DNA of 64,000 bases from an uncultured Hyphomicrobiales bacterium. GTDB lineage: Bacteria; Pseudomonadota; Alphaproteobacteria; Rhizobiales; Devosiaceae. Each line of letters opens with the position of its first letter. The stretch's first letter is position 1. The stretch covers positions 310,001 through 374,000 of the forward strand of contig CAIKKY010000007.1 in assembly GCA_903828145.1 (NCBI GenBank). Reading direction: 5' to 3'. The position numbers and the translations under genes were made by a program. This document shows positions 18,359 to 28,320 of this stretch, piece after piece. Under the pieces are notes generated by a model. The model did no database searches and was not told the origin of the DNA. It saw nothing but the letters and a program-made list of their open reading frames with translations.

Positions 18359-19532
18359 CGGGACCGATGCCGCACTGACGGCCACCGGCGGATTGTTCGG
18401 CGTTTATGTGCATTGGCCGTTCTGCGCGGCCAAGTGCCCGTATTGCGATTTCAATTCGCATGTCCATCGCGGCGCATTCGACGAGAGTGCCTATGTCGAT
18501 GCCTATGCGCGCGAGATCGCGCATTTTGCAGCCGAGACGCCGGGGCGGACCATCCAGTCGGTGTTCTTTGGCGGTGGCACACCCTCGCTGATGGACCCGC
18601 GCTCCGTGGAGCGTATTCTCAACGAGCTGGCGCGGCACTGGACCATCGCCCCGGATGTCGAAATCACGCTCGAAGCCAACCCGACCTCGGTGGAAGCCGA
18701 TAGGTTTCGCGGCTATCGCGCTGCCGGGGTCAATCGGGTCTCGCTGGGTGTTCAGTCGCTGCGCCCCGAGCCGCTGGCGGCGCTGGGTCGTCGGCATTCG
18801 GTGGAAGAAGCCATCGCCGCTGTGCGGCTGGCGCAATCGATTTTCCCGCGCTCGAGTTTCGATCTCATCTACGCGCGCCCGCACCAGACACTGGCCGATT
18901 GGCGCGGCGAACTGGCCGAGGCCCTGAGCCTCGCCGACGCCGGGCACCTGTCGCTCTACCAGCTCACCATCGAGCAGGGCACGCGCTACTTTGATCTGTT
19001 CAATGCCGGCAAACTGGCCATGCCGAACGAAGACCTGAGCGCCGATTTTTACGCCCTGACGCAGGATATGACGGCGCTGGCCGGCCTGCCCGCCTATGAA
19101 ATTTCGAACCACGCCCGTCCCGGCGAGGAAAGCCGTCATAACCTGCTCTATTGGCGCTATGGCGAATATGTCGGCATTGGCCCGGGCGCGCATGGCCGCC
19201 TCTGGCGTGAGGGCACCCGGCACGCCACCGCCATCGAGAAGTTGCCCTTCAAGTGGCAACAGCTGGTTGCTGAGCAGGGCCATGGCCTGGTCACCGACGA
19301 TACGCTCACCTGGGAAGAAGAGGGCGACGAAATGCTGGTCATGGGCCTCCGCCTGCGCGAAGGCATTGATCCGGCCCGTTTTGCCCGCATCGCCCGCCGC
19401 GCACTGTCGCCGCAGCAGATCGCGGCGCTCCGCGATATCGGCTTCGTCGAAACCCTGCCGAACGGCTTTATCCGCGTCACCGAAAAGGGCTGGCCGGTGC
19501 TCGATGCCGTGGTGGCCGACCTCGCAGCCTAA
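18348..19532 (+). CDS. hemW: Radical SAM heme chaperone HemW
   Basis: HemW binds heme and helps deliver it to respiratory enzymes; it was formerly mistaken for a coproporphyrinogen oxidase. The protein is about 394 residues, with the radical SAM motif CAAKCPYC (C26, C30, C33) followed by DFNSH as in HemW, and GGGTPS for SAM binding. I prefer GTG 18348 because GGGGGG lies 5 nt upstream; GTG 18342 would add two residues. The 3' end overlaps the convergent FAD oxidase by 4 nt. Confidence 0.93.
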   Translation: MSNSGTDAALTATGGLFGVYVHWPFCAAKCPYCDFNSHVHRGAFDESAYVDAYAREIAHFAAETPGRTIQSVFFGGGTPSLMDPRSVERILNELARHWTIAPDVEITLEANPTSVEADRFRGYRAAGVNRVSLGVQSLRPEPLAALGRRHSVEEAIAAVRLAQSIFPRSSFDLIYARPHQTLADWRGELAEALSLADAGHLSLYQLTIEQGTRYFDLFNAGKLAMPNEDLSADFYALTQDMTALAGLPAYEISNHARPGEESRHNLLYWRYGEYVGIGPGAHGRLWREGTRHATAIEKLPFKWQQLVAEQGHGLVTDDTLTWEEEGDEMLVMGLRLREGIDPARFARIARRALSPQQIAALRDIGFVETLPNGFIRVTEKGWPVLDAVVADLAA

Positions 19533-20944
19533 CCCAGCACCTTGCCCGGGTTGAGGATCCCGTTGGGATCGAGTGCGGTCTTGATCGCCCGCATCATCTC
19601 GAGCGCCACCGGGTCTTTCGCCTGCTTCAGCAGACCGGTTTTCAGTTGCCCGATGCCGTGCTCGGCCGAAATCGAGCCGCCGAGCCGCGCCACAATGGCG
19701 TAGATCGCGTCGTGGATGATGTCTGCCCCGGCCATGAAGGCTTTGCCGTCGGCGCCCACGGGCTGGCTGAAATTGAAATGGATATTGCCATCGCCCATAT
19801 GCCCGAACGGGCAGGGCCGGATTCCGGGCACCAGCCGCGCGGCCACCGCTTCGCCCTCGGCAATCAGGGTTGGCACGGCCGCAATTGGCACGGACACGTC
19901 GTGCTTGATCGACGCCCCTTCGCGCGATTGCACATCGCTCATCTGCTCGCGCATGCGCCACATCAGCTGTCGGGATGATTCCGAATCGGCAATCACCGCG
20001 TCATTCAGGCCGCCTCCGGTCAATTCGGCCTCAAGCGCGGCGGTCAGCGCCCCTTCGGGCGTACCTGTGGCGCGCGAGAGTTCGGCCAGCACATACCAGG
20101 GCGACAGGCTCGCCGCCGGATCGGTGGGGATCATGCCGTGGCGCAGTTGCAGATCGATGCCAAAGCGCGGCACCAGCTCGAACGCCGTGAGCCGGCTGCC
20201 CAGCCGGTCGCGCAGTACGGTGAAGAGGCGCAGCGCCGCTGCCGGATCAGCCACATTGATCAGCGCTGTTTCATAGCCCTCGGGGAGGGGCAGGAGCTTG
20301 AGTGTCGCCGCCGTGATGATGCCCAGCGTGCCTTCGGACCCGACCAGCAGGTCTTTCAGATCATAGCCGGTATTGTCCTTTTTCAGCGCGTTGAGGCCAT
20401 TATAGAGCCGACCATCGGCGAGAACGGCCTCGACACCCAGCGTCAGTTCGCGGGCATTGCCATAGGCCAGCACCTGCACGCCTCCGGCGTTCGCCGCCAG
20501 AATGCCGCCGATCCGGGCCGAGCCCTGCGATGCGATCCACAGCGGGAACATGGCACCAGCAGCTTCTGCGGCCTTGTGGGCGTTTTCGAGAATCACTCCG
20601 GCCTCGAGGGTCATGTGCCCGGCCGCCGCATCAATGCCGCGCACCCGGTCGAGCCTCGCGAGGCTGACGATAATTTCATCGCCCCGAACGGGCACCTGTC
20701 CACCAACGAGACCGGTATTGCCCCCTTGCGGGATCAGACCCACACCCTCGGCATTGGCCCAACGGCAGAGCGCCTGCACGGCTGCTATATCATGCGGCAG
20801 CACTACGGCCGCCGCCGGGGCGTGAAAGCGCTTGCGCGGCTCCCGAAGATAGGGCGCCATCCCGGCGTCATCTGCAATAAGGGTGGCGCGGCCGCCGAGG
20901 GCGGTAGCAAGCGAAGCAAGGGTGGGGGCTGAAAGGCTCATCAT
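19529..20944 (-). CDS. FAD-linked 2-hydroxyacid oxidase/dehydrogenase (GlcD/D2HGDH type)
   Basis: The 471-residue flavoprotein has the PCMH-type FAD-binding domain in the first half (PQGGNTGLVGGQVP at about 73-86, GSARIGGILAANAGG) and the FAD-oxidase C-terminal domain, ending in AEHGIGQLK and DPNGILNPGKVL. This pattern fits D-2-hydroxyglutarate or D-lactate dehydrogenases, which pass electrons to a flavoprotein or quinone. The exact substrate is not determined. It stands alone on the minus strand between hemW and fabI. Confidence 0.9.
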   Translation of the reverse strand: MMSLSAPTLASLATALGGRATLIADDAGMAPYLREPRKRFHAPAAAVVLPHDIAAVQALCRWANAEGVGLIPQGGNTGLVGGQVPVRGDEIIVSLARLDRVRGIDAAAGHMTLEAGVILENAHKAAEAAGAMFPLWIASQGSARIGGILAANAGGVQVLAYGNARELTLGVEAVLADGRLYNGLNALKKDNTGYDLKDLLVGSEGTLGIITAATLKLLPLPEGYETALINVADPAAALRLFTVLRDRLGSRLTAFELVPRFGIDLQLRHGMIPTDPAASLSPWYVLAELSRATGTPEGALTAALEAELTGGGLNDAVIADSESSRQLMWRMREQMSDVQSREGASIKHDVSVPIAAVPTLIAEGEAVAARLVPGIRPCPFGHMGDGNIHFNFSQPVGADGKAFMAGADIIHDAIYAIVARLGGSISAEHGIGQLKTGLLKQAKDPVALEMMRAIKTALDPNGILNPGKVLG

Positions 20945-21050
20945 CGTAAGCTAGCTGCGCCGCGCCTCAGCGTGAAGCGTGAACTTGCCCCCGCTGCCCG
21001 CTCATGCGACAAGGCCGCATCATATGGGGATTGACCAAGGGGTGGCAGCA

Positions 21051-21854
21051 ATGGCTGACGGGCTGATGGCCGGCAAGAAGGGCCTCATCATGGGCGTGGC
21101 GAACAATCGTTCGATCGCCTGGGGCATTGCCAAGGCTTTGGCCGCGCAAGGCGCGGAAATCGCTTTTTCGTATCAGGGCGAAGCGCTGAAAAAGCGCGTT
21201 GAGCCGCTGGCCGCCGAAATCGGCGTCACGACGCTGGTCGAATGCGACGTGACCAGCGATGCGGCCATGGACGAGACCTTCCGTGTCCTTAAAGAGAAAT
21301 TCGGCAAGCTGGATTTTCTGGTCCATGCCATCGGCTTCTCCAACAAGGACGAGCTTGAAGGCCGCTATATCGACACCACGGTCGAAAACTTCGCGCTGAC
21401 CATGAATATCTCGGTCTATTCCTTCACCGCCGTGGCGAAGCGCGCCGAGCCGCTGATGAGCGAAGGCTCGACGCTGCTGACGCTGACCTATTACGGCAGC
21501 GAAAAAGTGGTCCCGAACTACAACGTCATGGGCGTGGCCAAGGCTGCACTCGAAGCATCGGTCCGCTATCTCGCCAGCGATCTCGGCCCGCAGGGAATCC
21601 GCGTCAACGCCATTTCGGCCGGGGCGATCAAAACCCTCGCGGCCTCGGGCATTTCGGGCCTCCGCACCATGCTGCATTGGCAGGAGGCGAATGCCCCACT
21701 GCGCCGCAATGTGTCGATCGAAGATGTCGGCGGTAGCGCGCTGTACCTGCTGTCCGACCTGTCGAATGGCGTCACCGGACAGGTTCACTATGTCGATGGC
21801 GGCTTCAACATCATTGGCATGAGCCTCAACGAAACTACGGCGCCCACGGTGTAA
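21051..21854 (+). CDS. fabI: Enoyl-ACP reductase (NADH) FabI
   Basis: FabI performs the last reduction of each fatty acid elongation cycle. The 267-residue SDR protein has [14 protein letters not shown] (14-27) for the cofactor and the catalytic Y157-x6-K164 in YNVMGVAK, the spacing specific to FabI. I start at ATG 21051 ([11 protein letters not shown]), preceded by AGGGG; earlier in-frame starts add a non-homologous stretch. It is followed closely by a histidine phosphatase and aroC on the same strand. Confidence 0.96.
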   Translation: MADGLMAGKKGLIMGVANNRSIAWGIAKALAAQGAEIAFSYQGEALKKRVEPLAAEIGVTTLVECDVTSDAAMDETFRVLKEKFGKLDFLVHAIGFSNKDELEGRYIDTTVENFALTMNISVYSFTAVAKRAEPLMSEGSTLLTLTYYGSEKVVPNYNVMGVAKAALEASVRYLASDLGPQGIRVNAISAGAIKTLAASGISGLRTMLHWQEANAPLRRNVSIEDVGGSALYLLSDLSNGVTGQVHYVDGGFNIIGMSLNETTAPTV

Positions 21855-21880
21855 GACCCGGTGCGCCGGACGGGGACAGC

Positions 21881-22507
21881 ATGACGCCCGACTGGCCAGA
21901 GCTTTTTGTGGTGCGGCACGGTGAGACCGACTGGAACGCTGAAGGGCGGTACCAGGGCTCACAGGATATTCCGCTCAACGACCGGGGTCGGCTTCAGGCC
22001 GATCAGAACGGCAAGCTGCTGGCGCGCCTGTTGAAGCGCGCCGGCCGCCATCCTCACGAGTTCGATTGGTATTGTTCGCCGATGGGCCGCACCCGCGAAA
22101 CCATGGAGCGGATTCGCGCGGCCTTTGCCGAGCCCCTGCCCGAAGTCACCTATGACCGCCGCCTCGTCGAAGTGTCTTTCGGCATTTACGAAGGGCTGCT
22201 GCATGTCGATCTGGCACAGGGCGACATGTCCATGGCAGGCGAACGCAAGGCCGATTTCTGGTACTTCCGCCCCCCAAACGGCGAAAGCTATGAAGATGTG
22301 GCGCAGCGCATTCTGGATTTCTCCACGCTTTTGAAGCGGCCCTCCATCATCGTGGCCCATGGCGGCATTCTGCGCGTCCTGCGCCGCCTGGTTGAAGGCT
22401 TTTCGCTGGTCGATACCGTCAACTGGTTTACCCCGCAGGATAGCATTGTGCATTTCCTGGATGGTGATGCGCAGGTCTACCCCGCAGGGGAAAGCTGGGA
22501 CGACTAG
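21881..22507 (+). CDS. Histidine phosphatase superfamily protein
   Basis: The 208-residue protein has the phosphoglycerate-mutase-like RHG motif VVRHGETDWN with phospho-acceptor H13, a conserved Arg in CSPMGRTRETM, and the second His in VAHGGILR near residue 161. It is distinct from the dPGM at 6357-6971 and more like GpmB/CobC phosphatases, so it is probably a phosphatase of small metabolites. It lies 26 nt after fabI and 65 nt before aroC on the same strand. Substrate unknown. Confidence 0.88.
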   Translation: MTPDWPELFVVRHGETDWNAEGRYQGSQDIPLNDRGRLQADQNGKLLARLLKRAGRHPHEFDWYCSPMGRTRETMERIRAAFAEPLPEVTYDRRLVEVSFGIYEGLLHVDLAQGDMSMAGERKADFWYFRPPNGESYEDVAQRILDFSTLLKRPSIIVAHGGILRVLRRLVEGFSLVDTVNWFTPQDSIVHFLDGDAQVYPAGESWDD

Positions 22508-22572
22508 ACCTCCCGCCGCTTGATTGACGCGTCGCGTGCTCGCCCCTAGAACCCGATCAGCGAGGATTGGCC

Positions 22573-23679
22573 ATGAGCTTCAACACATTCGGGCATCTGT
22601 TCCGGTTCACCACATGGGGCGAAAGCCATGGCCCGGCGCTGGGCGTGGTTGTTGATGGCTGTCCGCCCGGTCTGCCGATTTCCGAAGAGGCGATCCAGCG
22701 CGATCTGGATCGGCGCAAGCCCGGCCAATCGCGCTTCACCACCCAGCGGCGCGAAGACGATCAGGTGCGCATCCTCTCGGGCACCTTTATCGACGAAGCC
22801 GATGGTGTGCTGAAGACCACCGGCACCCCGATTTCGCTGATGATCGAAAACACCGATCAGCGCTCGAAAGACTATTCCGAGATCAAGGATAAGTACCGGC
22901 CCGGCCACGCCGATTTCACATACCACCAGAAATACGGCATTCGTGATTACAAGGGCTCGGGCCGCGCCTCGGCGCGTGAAACCGCCGCGCGTGTCGCTGC
23001 GGGCGCCATTGCCCGCGCCGCGCTGCCGGGCGTGACCATCCGCGCCTCGCTGGTGCAGATCGGGCCGCACAAAATCGATTATGCCCGCTTTGATTGGGAT
23101 CAGGTGGATCAGAACCCGTTCTTCTGCGCCGATCCGGTGGCTGCCAAAGCCTGGGAACTCTACCTCGATGGTATCCGCAAGGATGGCAATTCGGTGGGGG
23201 CCGTTATTGAAGTCGTCGCCGAAGGCGTGCCGCCCGGCTGGGGAGCCCCCATTTATGGCAAGCTGAGCGCTGATCTTGCATCAGCCATGATGTCGATCAA
23301 CGCCGTGAAGGGCGTGGAAATCGGCGCCGGCTTTGAAGCGGCGGCCCTCACCGGCATCGACAACGCCGATGAAATGCGGGCCGGACCTGCCGCGCCCTAT
23401 TTCACCTCGAACAAGGCCGGTGGAATCCTCGGCGGCATTTCGAATGGTGACCCCGTAGTGGTGCGCTTCGCCGTGAAGCCAACCAGCTCGATCATCAGCC
23501 CGCGCCTCTCGGTCACCACAGCCAATGAGGACACCGAAGTCATCACCAAGGGCCGCCACGATCCCTGTGTGGGCATTCGCGCCGTGCCGGTGGGTGAAGC
23601 CATGATGGCGCTGGTGCTGGCCGACCACTACCTGCGGCATCGCGGCCAGACTGGTCGCGAGGGCGGCATCGGCTACTGA
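22573..23679 (+). CDS. aroC: Chorismate synthase
   Basis: It converts EPSP to chorismate, the last step of the shikimate pathway, using reduced FMN. The 368-residue product has signatures [14 protein letters not shown] near the N-terminus, the central basic-Ser segment [18 protein letters not shown], and [17 protein letters not shown] near the C-terminus. ATG 22573 has CGAGGA upstream. It overlaps the convergent tlyA by 7 nt. Confidence 0.97.
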   Translation: MSFNTFGHLFRFTTWGESHGPALGVVVDGCPPGLPISEEAIQRDLDRRKPGQSRFTTQRREDDQVRILSGTFIDEADGVLKTTGTPISLMIENTDQRSKDYSEIKDKYRPGHADFTYHQKYGIRDYKGSGRASARETAARVAAGAIARAALPGVTIRASLVQIGPHKIDYARFDWDQVDQNPFFCADPVAAKAWELYLDGIRKDGNSVGAVIEVVAEGVPPGWGAPIYGKLSADLASAMMSINAVKGVEIGAGFEAAALTGIDNADEMRAGPAAPYFTSNKAGGILGGISNGDPVVVRFAVKPTSSIISPRLSVTTANEDTEVITKGRHDPCVGIRAVPVGEAMMALVLADHYLRHRGQTGREGGIGY

Positions 23680-24407
23680 CGGGTAAAAACCACCACGGTC
23701 TCGCGGTTGCCATCGCCTCCGGCGATAGGTGAGGGCACCGAGGCCTTGTGGGTCCAGCCCCGTTCGATCATGAAGGCAATCAGCGCGGCAAGCGCTCTGT
23801 CGATGGCGGCCTCGTCGGACACGATCCCGCCGCGGCCCACGTGCTCGCGTCCCACCTCGAACTGCGGCTTGAACAGCAGCACCGACCACGCCTTGTGCGC
23901 GCACAGGGCCAAAGGCGCATCGAGCACTTTGGTCAGCGACACAAAGCTGACGTCCGACACCAGCCCCTCAAGGGGTTCAGGGATAATCGCCTCTGTCAGA
24001 TCGCGGCCGTTCACCCCTTCAAGGCTGATCACGCGCGCATCGGACTTCAGGCTCTCGTGCAGTTGCTCGTGGCCCACATCAACGGCATAGACCCGCGTCG
24101 CGCCCTGGTTGAGCAGCACCTGCGTGAAGCCACCCGTCGACGACCCGAGGTCGAGACAGATCCGGCCTGATGGATCAATGCCACCAGCCTCAAGCCCCGC
24201 CACCAGCTTCAGCGCAGCGCGCGAAACATAGGCGGCCGCCGGGTCAGCCAAAGTGATGGTGTCGTCGGGATCGACCGGCTGATGCGGTTTCTGGGCCGTG
24301 ATGCCGTTTACGGCCACCGTGCCGCGCAAAATCGCGTCGCGTGCCCGCGAGCGGCTGGGCAGTAGCCCCCGCGCTTCTAGGGCCTGATCGAGCCGCTGGC
24401 GCGCCAC
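23673..24407 (-). CDS. tlyA: TlyA-family rRNA 2'-O-methyltransferase
   Basis: The 244-residue protein has an N-terminal S4 RNA-binding domain ([20 protein letters not shown], about 4-60) and an FtsJ-like Rossmann methyltransferase domain starting with the SAM motif [13 protein letters not shown] near 84-96. Family members methylate ribose of cytidines in 16S and/or 23S rRNA, although several were first described as haemolysins; haemolysis is not implied. It directly follows xseB (adjacent stop and start) and converges on aroC. Confidence 0.9.
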   Translation of the reverse strand: MARQRLDQALEARGLLPSRSRARDAILRGTVAVNGITAQKPHQPVDPDDTITLADPAAAYVSRAALKLVAGLEAGGIDPSGRICLDLGSSTGGFTQVLLNQGATRVYAVDVGHEQLHESLKSDARVISLEGVNGRDLTEAIIPEPLEGLVSDVSFVSLTKVLDAPLALCAHKAWSVLLFKPQFEVGREHVGRGGIVSDEAAIDRALAALIAFMIERGWTHKASVPSPIAGGDGNRETVVVFTRQ

Positions 24408-24656
24408 TTACTGCGGGTCGAGCGGCTCGGTGCCTGCGGCCTGTCCGGCGCGCAGGGTGATTTTTTCGATCTTCATCTCGGCCTCTTTCAGCAGGGCCTC
24501 GCAATGCTTTTTCAGCGCATCGCCGCGCTCGTAGAGCGAGATCGATTCCTTCAGCGGGGCCTGGCCGTTTTCAAGCCGCCCCACAATGTCCTCAAGCTGC
24601 TTGAGGGCCGCCTCGAAGCTGAGCGCGCGAATTTCGTCTTGCAGGGAATCAGCCAT
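24408..24656 (-). CDS. xseB: Exodeoxyribonuclease VII small subunit
   Basis: XseB is the small subunit of exonuclease VII, which degrades single-stranded DNA. The 82-residue, mostly helical protein has the family core [19 protein letters not shown], then a coiled-coil and a tail. Its stop abuts the tlyA start with no gap, so they are cotranscribed. The large subunit gene xseA is not in this window. Confidence 0.93.
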   Translation of the reverse strand: MADSLQDEIRALSFEAALKQLEDIVGRLENGQAPLKESISLYERGDALKKHCEALLKEAEMKIEKITLRAGQAAGTEPLDPQ

Positions 24657-24686
24657 GGGGCCCGCCTCGTGAAGGGTGAACTGTGC

Positions 24687-25619
24687 CTAGCCTCTGGCCA
24701 GCAACATTTCAACATGCGCGGCAGCATCATCGGCAAGCGCGGTCAGATCATACCCCCCTTCCAGCATGGAAACGACCCGACCATCGCAGTGGCGTGCCGC
24801 CAGCCTGCACAGGCCATCGGTCACCCACGAGAAATCGGCTGGGCCCCAATCGAGCCCCGCCAGCGGGTCGCGTGCATCAGCATCGAACCCGGCGGAAATC
24901 AGCACGAAATCCGGGCGAAAGGCGTCAATCGCCGGAAAAATCCGGTCCTCATAGGCCGCGCGCATGGCGCGTGTACCGCTTCCGGCCTCCAACCCGACAT
25001 TGACGATGGTATTGTTGGCTCCGGTAAAGCGCGGGTCGCCCGTGCCGGGATAAAGCGGCCATTGGTGCGACGAGGCGTAGAGCACGCTTGGGTCGTCCTT
25101 GAAAATATCCTCGGTGCCATTGCCGTGGTGCACATCGAAATCGATGATCGCCACACGTTCGGCCCCAAACTTGCGCTGCGCCTCGCGCGCCACCACCGCA
25201 ATGGTGTTGATGAGGCAAAACCCCATCGGCCGCCCGCGTTCGGCATGGTGGCCCGGCGGCCGCACGGCGCAGAACGCGTTGGTGGCCTCGCCCAGGGCCA
25301 CAGCTTCCAGCGCGGTGAGCCCGGCCCCGAGCGCGGTCGCCACCGCATCGAGAGACCCGGCGGAAATAAACGTATCCTCGTCGATGCGGACGATGCCCTC
25401 CGCTGGCCGAAGGCGCGCCAGGGCCTCGATATAACCGTCGTCATGCACCAGCCGCGCCAGCGAGAGGTCGCCCTCGGGGGCGATGCGGCGCTCAAGAGCG
25501 GCAAAGCGCGGACCAGCCAAACCGGCCTCCACCGCAGCAATCCGATCAGCGCGCTCCGGGTGTCCGACGGGCGTCTGGTGCTGGTCAAAATTGCTCTGGC
25601 TGACCAGAAGGGTCGTCAT
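24687..25619 (-). CDS. Histone deacetylase family protein (zinc amidohydrolase)
   Basis: This 310-residue arginase/deacetylase-fold protein has PPGHHAERGRPMGFC near residues 119-133 with the catalytic His pair, and IDFDVHHGNGTED near 158-170 with the zinc-binding Asp and His. Bacterial members act on acetylated polyamines, acetoin-related or other small substrates or proteins; the target here is unknown. It lies 30 nt upstream of xseB on the same strand, a recurrent alphaproteobacterial neighbourhood, and is divergent from tsaC. Confidence 0.9.
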   Translation of the reverse strand: MTTLLVSQSNFDQHQTPVGHPERADRIAAVEAGLAGPRFAALERRIAPEGDLSLARLVHDDGYIEALARLRPAEGIVRIDEDTFISAGSLDAVATALGAGLTALEAVALGEATNAFCAVRPPGHHAERGRPMGFCLINTIAVVAREAQRKFGAERVAIIDFDVHHGNGTEDIFKDDPSVLYASSHQWPLYPGTGDPRFTGANNTIVNVGLEAGSGTRAMRAAYEDRIFPAIDAFRPDFVLISAGFDADARDPLAGLDWGPADFSWVTDGLCRLAARHCDGRVVSMLEGGYDLTALADDAAAHVEMLLARG

Positions 25620-25683
25620 GGCGCGTTCCGCTTTTTGCGGGCTTCAGCTTGACGGCTTCGTGCCCAGCTTGTCAAAGGGGGGC

Positions 25684-26628
25684 ATGAAGGGCCCGGTTTT
25701 CACACAGAGCGATATCCCCGAACTTGCTCAACGTTTGGTTGACGGCAAGCTTGTGGCCTTCCCCACCGAGACGGTTTACGGCCTTGGGGCCGACGCGACC
25801 AACGCCGATGCCGTGCTGAGCATCTACACGGCCAAGGGGCGTCCGCGCTTCAACCCGCTGATCGTGCATGTTGCCGATCTTGCCATGGCCGAACGCCTGG
25901 GGATGTTTTCGCCGCTGGCGCGGAAGCTGGCCACTCTCTGGCCCGGACCGCTCACGCTGGTCCTGCCTCAGCGCCCAGAGGCTGGGCTCTCCGATATCGT
26001 CACCGCCGGGCTCGATACGGTTGGCATCCGCATTCCCGACCATCCTTTGGCCGTGGCGTTGATCCGCGCCGCCAATCGGCCCCTCGCCGCGCCGTCAGCC
26101 AATCCGTCCGGACGCTTGTCGCCGACCACCGCAGCGCAGGTTGTGCAGGGGTTCAACGGCACGGTGCCGGTGATTGATGGGGGCCCGGCCAAGCGGGGCG
26201 TTGAATCGACCATTCTCGCCATCGACGGCGATAAAGTGGTGCAGTTGCGCGCCGGGGCCCTGCCGCGCGCCGAAATTGAGGCGCTGCTGGGCCGACCTGT
26301 GCCGCGCGCTGCCGCGGGGGCAACCATCACGGCACCAGGCATGCTCGCGAGCCACTATGCGCCTCACGCTGCCGTGCGGCTCGATGCGCGCGAAGCGCTG
26401 CCGGGCGAAGTGCTGTTGGGGTTTGGTCCCGTGGCCGGAACGCTCACGCTTTCAGCGACAGGCGACCTTCATGAGGCCGCCCGCAATCTCTTTTCCATGC
26501 TGCATACCCTTGATGCCGGGGCCGAGCGGATCGCCGTGGCCCCCATCCCCGAAACCGGGTTGGGCGAAGCCATCAACGACCGGTTGCGTCGGGCCGCCGC
26601 GCCGCGCGATCAGTCCCGCACGCTATAG
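25684..26628 (+). CDS. tsaC: Threonylcarbamoyl-AMP synthase, Sua5 type
   Basis: It makes threonylcarbamoyl-AMP from threonine, bicarbonate and ATP for the t6A37 modification of tRNA. The 314-residue protein has the YrdC domain (FPTETVYGLGADAT, KGRPRFNPLIVHV) and the extra C-terminal Sua5 domain starting SHYAPHA, so it is the longer Sua5 form. ATG 25684 begins MKGPVFTQ just after a G-rich tract; the in-frame upstream extension is antisense to the deacetylase gene. The 3' end overlaps the convergent J-domain gene by 19 nt. Confidence 0.94.
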   Translation: MKGPVFTQSDIPELAQRLVDGKLVAFPTETVYGLGADATNADAVLSIYTAKGRPRFNPLIVHVADLAMAERLGMFSPLARKLATLWPGPLTLVLPQRPEAGLSDIVTAGLDTVGIRIPDHPLAVALIRAANRPLAAPSANPSGRLSPTTAAQVVQGFNGTVPVIDGGPAKRGVESTILAIDGDKVVQLRAGALPRAEIEALLGRPVPRAAAGATITAPGMLASHYAPHAAVRLDAREALPGEVLLGFGPVAGTLTLSATGDLHEAARNLFSMLHTLDAGAERIAVAPIPETGLGEAINDRLRRAAAPRDQSRTL

Positions 26629-27578
26629 GGCTTCTGGTCGCGCCAGAAGCGCATCAGGCTTTCAAGGTCGGCATCGCCGCCTTCCGGCAGCACGATTTTC
26701 AGCGTCGCGAACAGGTCGCCCGCCCCGTGCAGCCCCTTGCCTTTCAGCCGCAGCGCCTTGGTCGTGTTCACATGGGGCTGGAGCGTCAGTTCCGCCGATC
26801 CATCGAGAGTGGGTACGCGCACCTTGCCGCCGAGGACCGCCTCGTAGAGCGTGATCGGCACCTCGACGCGCAAATCTGCGCCATCGCGGCGGAACAGCTT
26901 GTGTCGCTCGAATTTCACCGTCACCAGCGCGTCGCCCGCTGCACCGCCGAACGGACTATCCACCCCCTGGCCCTTCAGGCGGATCTGCTGTCCGTCTTCC
27001 ACCTTGTCGGGCAGTTTGACGTTGAGGATCTTGCCCGTGGGCATGCGCAGCGGCACCGATCGACCGGCATTCGCATCTTCAAGCGAAACCGTGGCCGTTA
27101 CCGCAATGTCGTCGCCCTTGGTTTCGCGCGGTCGCGCGCCGGGCCCGCTGAACCCGCCGCCACCGCCGGTGAACGGATCAAAACCGGCGCTGCCGCGTCC
27201 CCGGGCTCCCGGGTTCGGCCCCGCCCCGCCCGGGCCGCCAAAGCCGGACATGAATTCCTTCAGAATATCTTCGGCCGTAAAGCCTCCAGCCCCGGCCCCG
27301 GCACCAGCCCCGCGTCCGCCGCCGGGTCGGCCACCGCCAAACCCGCCAAAGCGCGGATTGCCGTCCGCATCGATTTCGCCCCGGTCAAACGCCGCGCGCT
27401 TGTCCTTGTTGGTCAAAAAATCATAGGCCGACGACAGCTCCGCGAACTTCGCATGGGCCTTGGGGTCGTCTTTGTTCTGGTCCGGATGGAAAGTCTTCGC
27501 CAGCTTGCGATAGGCGGACTTCAGATCCTTCTCGCTGGCGGACTTGGGTACGCCGAGAACGGTATAGGGATCGCGCAT
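26610..27578 (-). CDS. DnaJ-like protein without zinc repeats (CbpA-like class II J-protein)
   Basis: In 322 residues it has a J-domain (HPD at 31-33), a very glycine-rich linker at about 77-155 (GGFGGGRPGGG type) and two C-terminal substrate domains (about 165-305), but no CxxC repeats, so it is a class II Hsp40 such as CbpA. It should act with DnaK on substrates different from those of DnaJ. AAGGACATT precedes the ATG. It is divergent from pdxH and its tail overlaps tsaC. Confidence 0.9.
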   Translation of the reverse strand: MRDPYTVLGVPKSASEKDLKSAYRKLAKTFHPDQNKDDPKAHAKFAELSSAYDFLTNKDKRAAFDRGEIDADGNPRFGGFGGGRPGGGRGAGAGAGAGGFTAEDILKEFMSGFGGPGGAGPNPGARGRGSAGFDPFTGGGGGFSGPGARPRETKGDDIAVTATVSLEDANAGRSVPLRMPTGKILNVKLPDKVEDGQQIRLKGQGVDSPFGGAAGDALVTVKFERHKLFRRDGADLRVEVPITLYEAVLGGKVRVPTLDGSAELTLQPHVNTTKALRLKGKGLHGAGDLFATLKIVLPEGGDADLESLMRFWRDQKPYSVRD

Positions 27579-27675
27579 AATGTCCTTCTGACGCCGTATG
27601 ATTGCTTGGAGCCCGGCCGACCCTTATATGGCGTTGGGGTCTGGGCTTGTCCAGATCACCCCGCCGGATAGAAAA

Positions 27676-28311
27676 ATGCCCGACAAGACCCTGACCGATC
27701 GCCTCTTCGACGATAGTGACCACGCCGCGCTCGATCCATTTGATCTGTTTGAGGATTGGTTCGCCGCCGCGCGCGACAGCGAGCCGAACGATCCCAACGC
27801 CATGGCCGTGGCTACGGTTGATGCCGATGGCGTGCCCGATGTCCGCATGGTGCTGCTCAACGCCCGCGACCGGCGCGGCTTCTGTTTTTTCACCAATTTC
27901 GAAAGCGAGAAGGGTCGGCAGTTGCTGGCCAACCCGCAAGCGGCCTTCGTGATGCATTGGAAATCGCGGCGCCAGCAGGTGCGGGTGCGCGGTCCGGTTG
28001 AAATCGTGTCCGAGGCCGAGGCCGATGCCTATTATTCAACGCGCGGCCGCGTCAGCCAGTTGGGCGCGCATGCCAGCCAGCAATCGCGACCGCTGCCGAG
28101 CCGCCTGACCTTGATCGAGCGTGTCGACAGCCTCAAGGCGAGCCTCGGCGACGATCAGCCGGTGCCGCGCCCGAAGCACTGGTCCGGCTTCCGCGTGGTG
28201 CCGCAGCAGTTCGAGTTCTGGCAGGATGGTGCCAACCGGCTGCACGATCGGGTGCGCTTTATCCGCACCCTGCCCGATGGGGAATGGCGTCGCCAACGCC
28301 TTTACCCCTAA
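27676..28311 (+). CDS. pdxH: Pyridoxamine 5'-phosphate oxidase
   Basis: PdxH oxidises PNP or PMP to pyridoxal phosphate using FMN. The 211-residue product has FMN-binding segments (VRMVLLNARDRRGFCFFTNFES near 56-77, KSRRQQVRVRG near 98-108) and the family C-terminus WRRQRLYP. I start at ATG 27676 (MPDKTLTD). The Hsp40 gene is divergent from it and the DUF1499 gene follows after 9 nt. Confidence 0.95.
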   Translation: MPDKTLTDRLFDDSDHAALDPFDLFEDWFAAARDSEPNDPNAMAVATVDADGVPDVRMVLLNARDRRGFCFFTNFESEKGRQLLANPQAAFVMHWKSRRQQVRVRGPVEIVSEAEADAYYSTRGRVSQLGAHASQQSRPLPSRLTLIERVDSLKASLGDDQPVPRPKHWSGFRVVPQQFEFWQDGANRLHDRVRFIRTLPDGEWRRQRLYP

Positions 28312-28320
28312 GCTCGCGCC

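Noticed and set aside
18291-19961. A 556-codon open frame on the minus strand across hemW and part of the FAD oxidase
   Set aside because: It is a shadow of hemW, which has all radical SAM motifs; the product has no recognisable family.
23673-24407. TlyA as a haemolysin
   Set aside because: The S4 plus FtsJ domains indicate an rRNA methyltransferase; there is no toxin feature.
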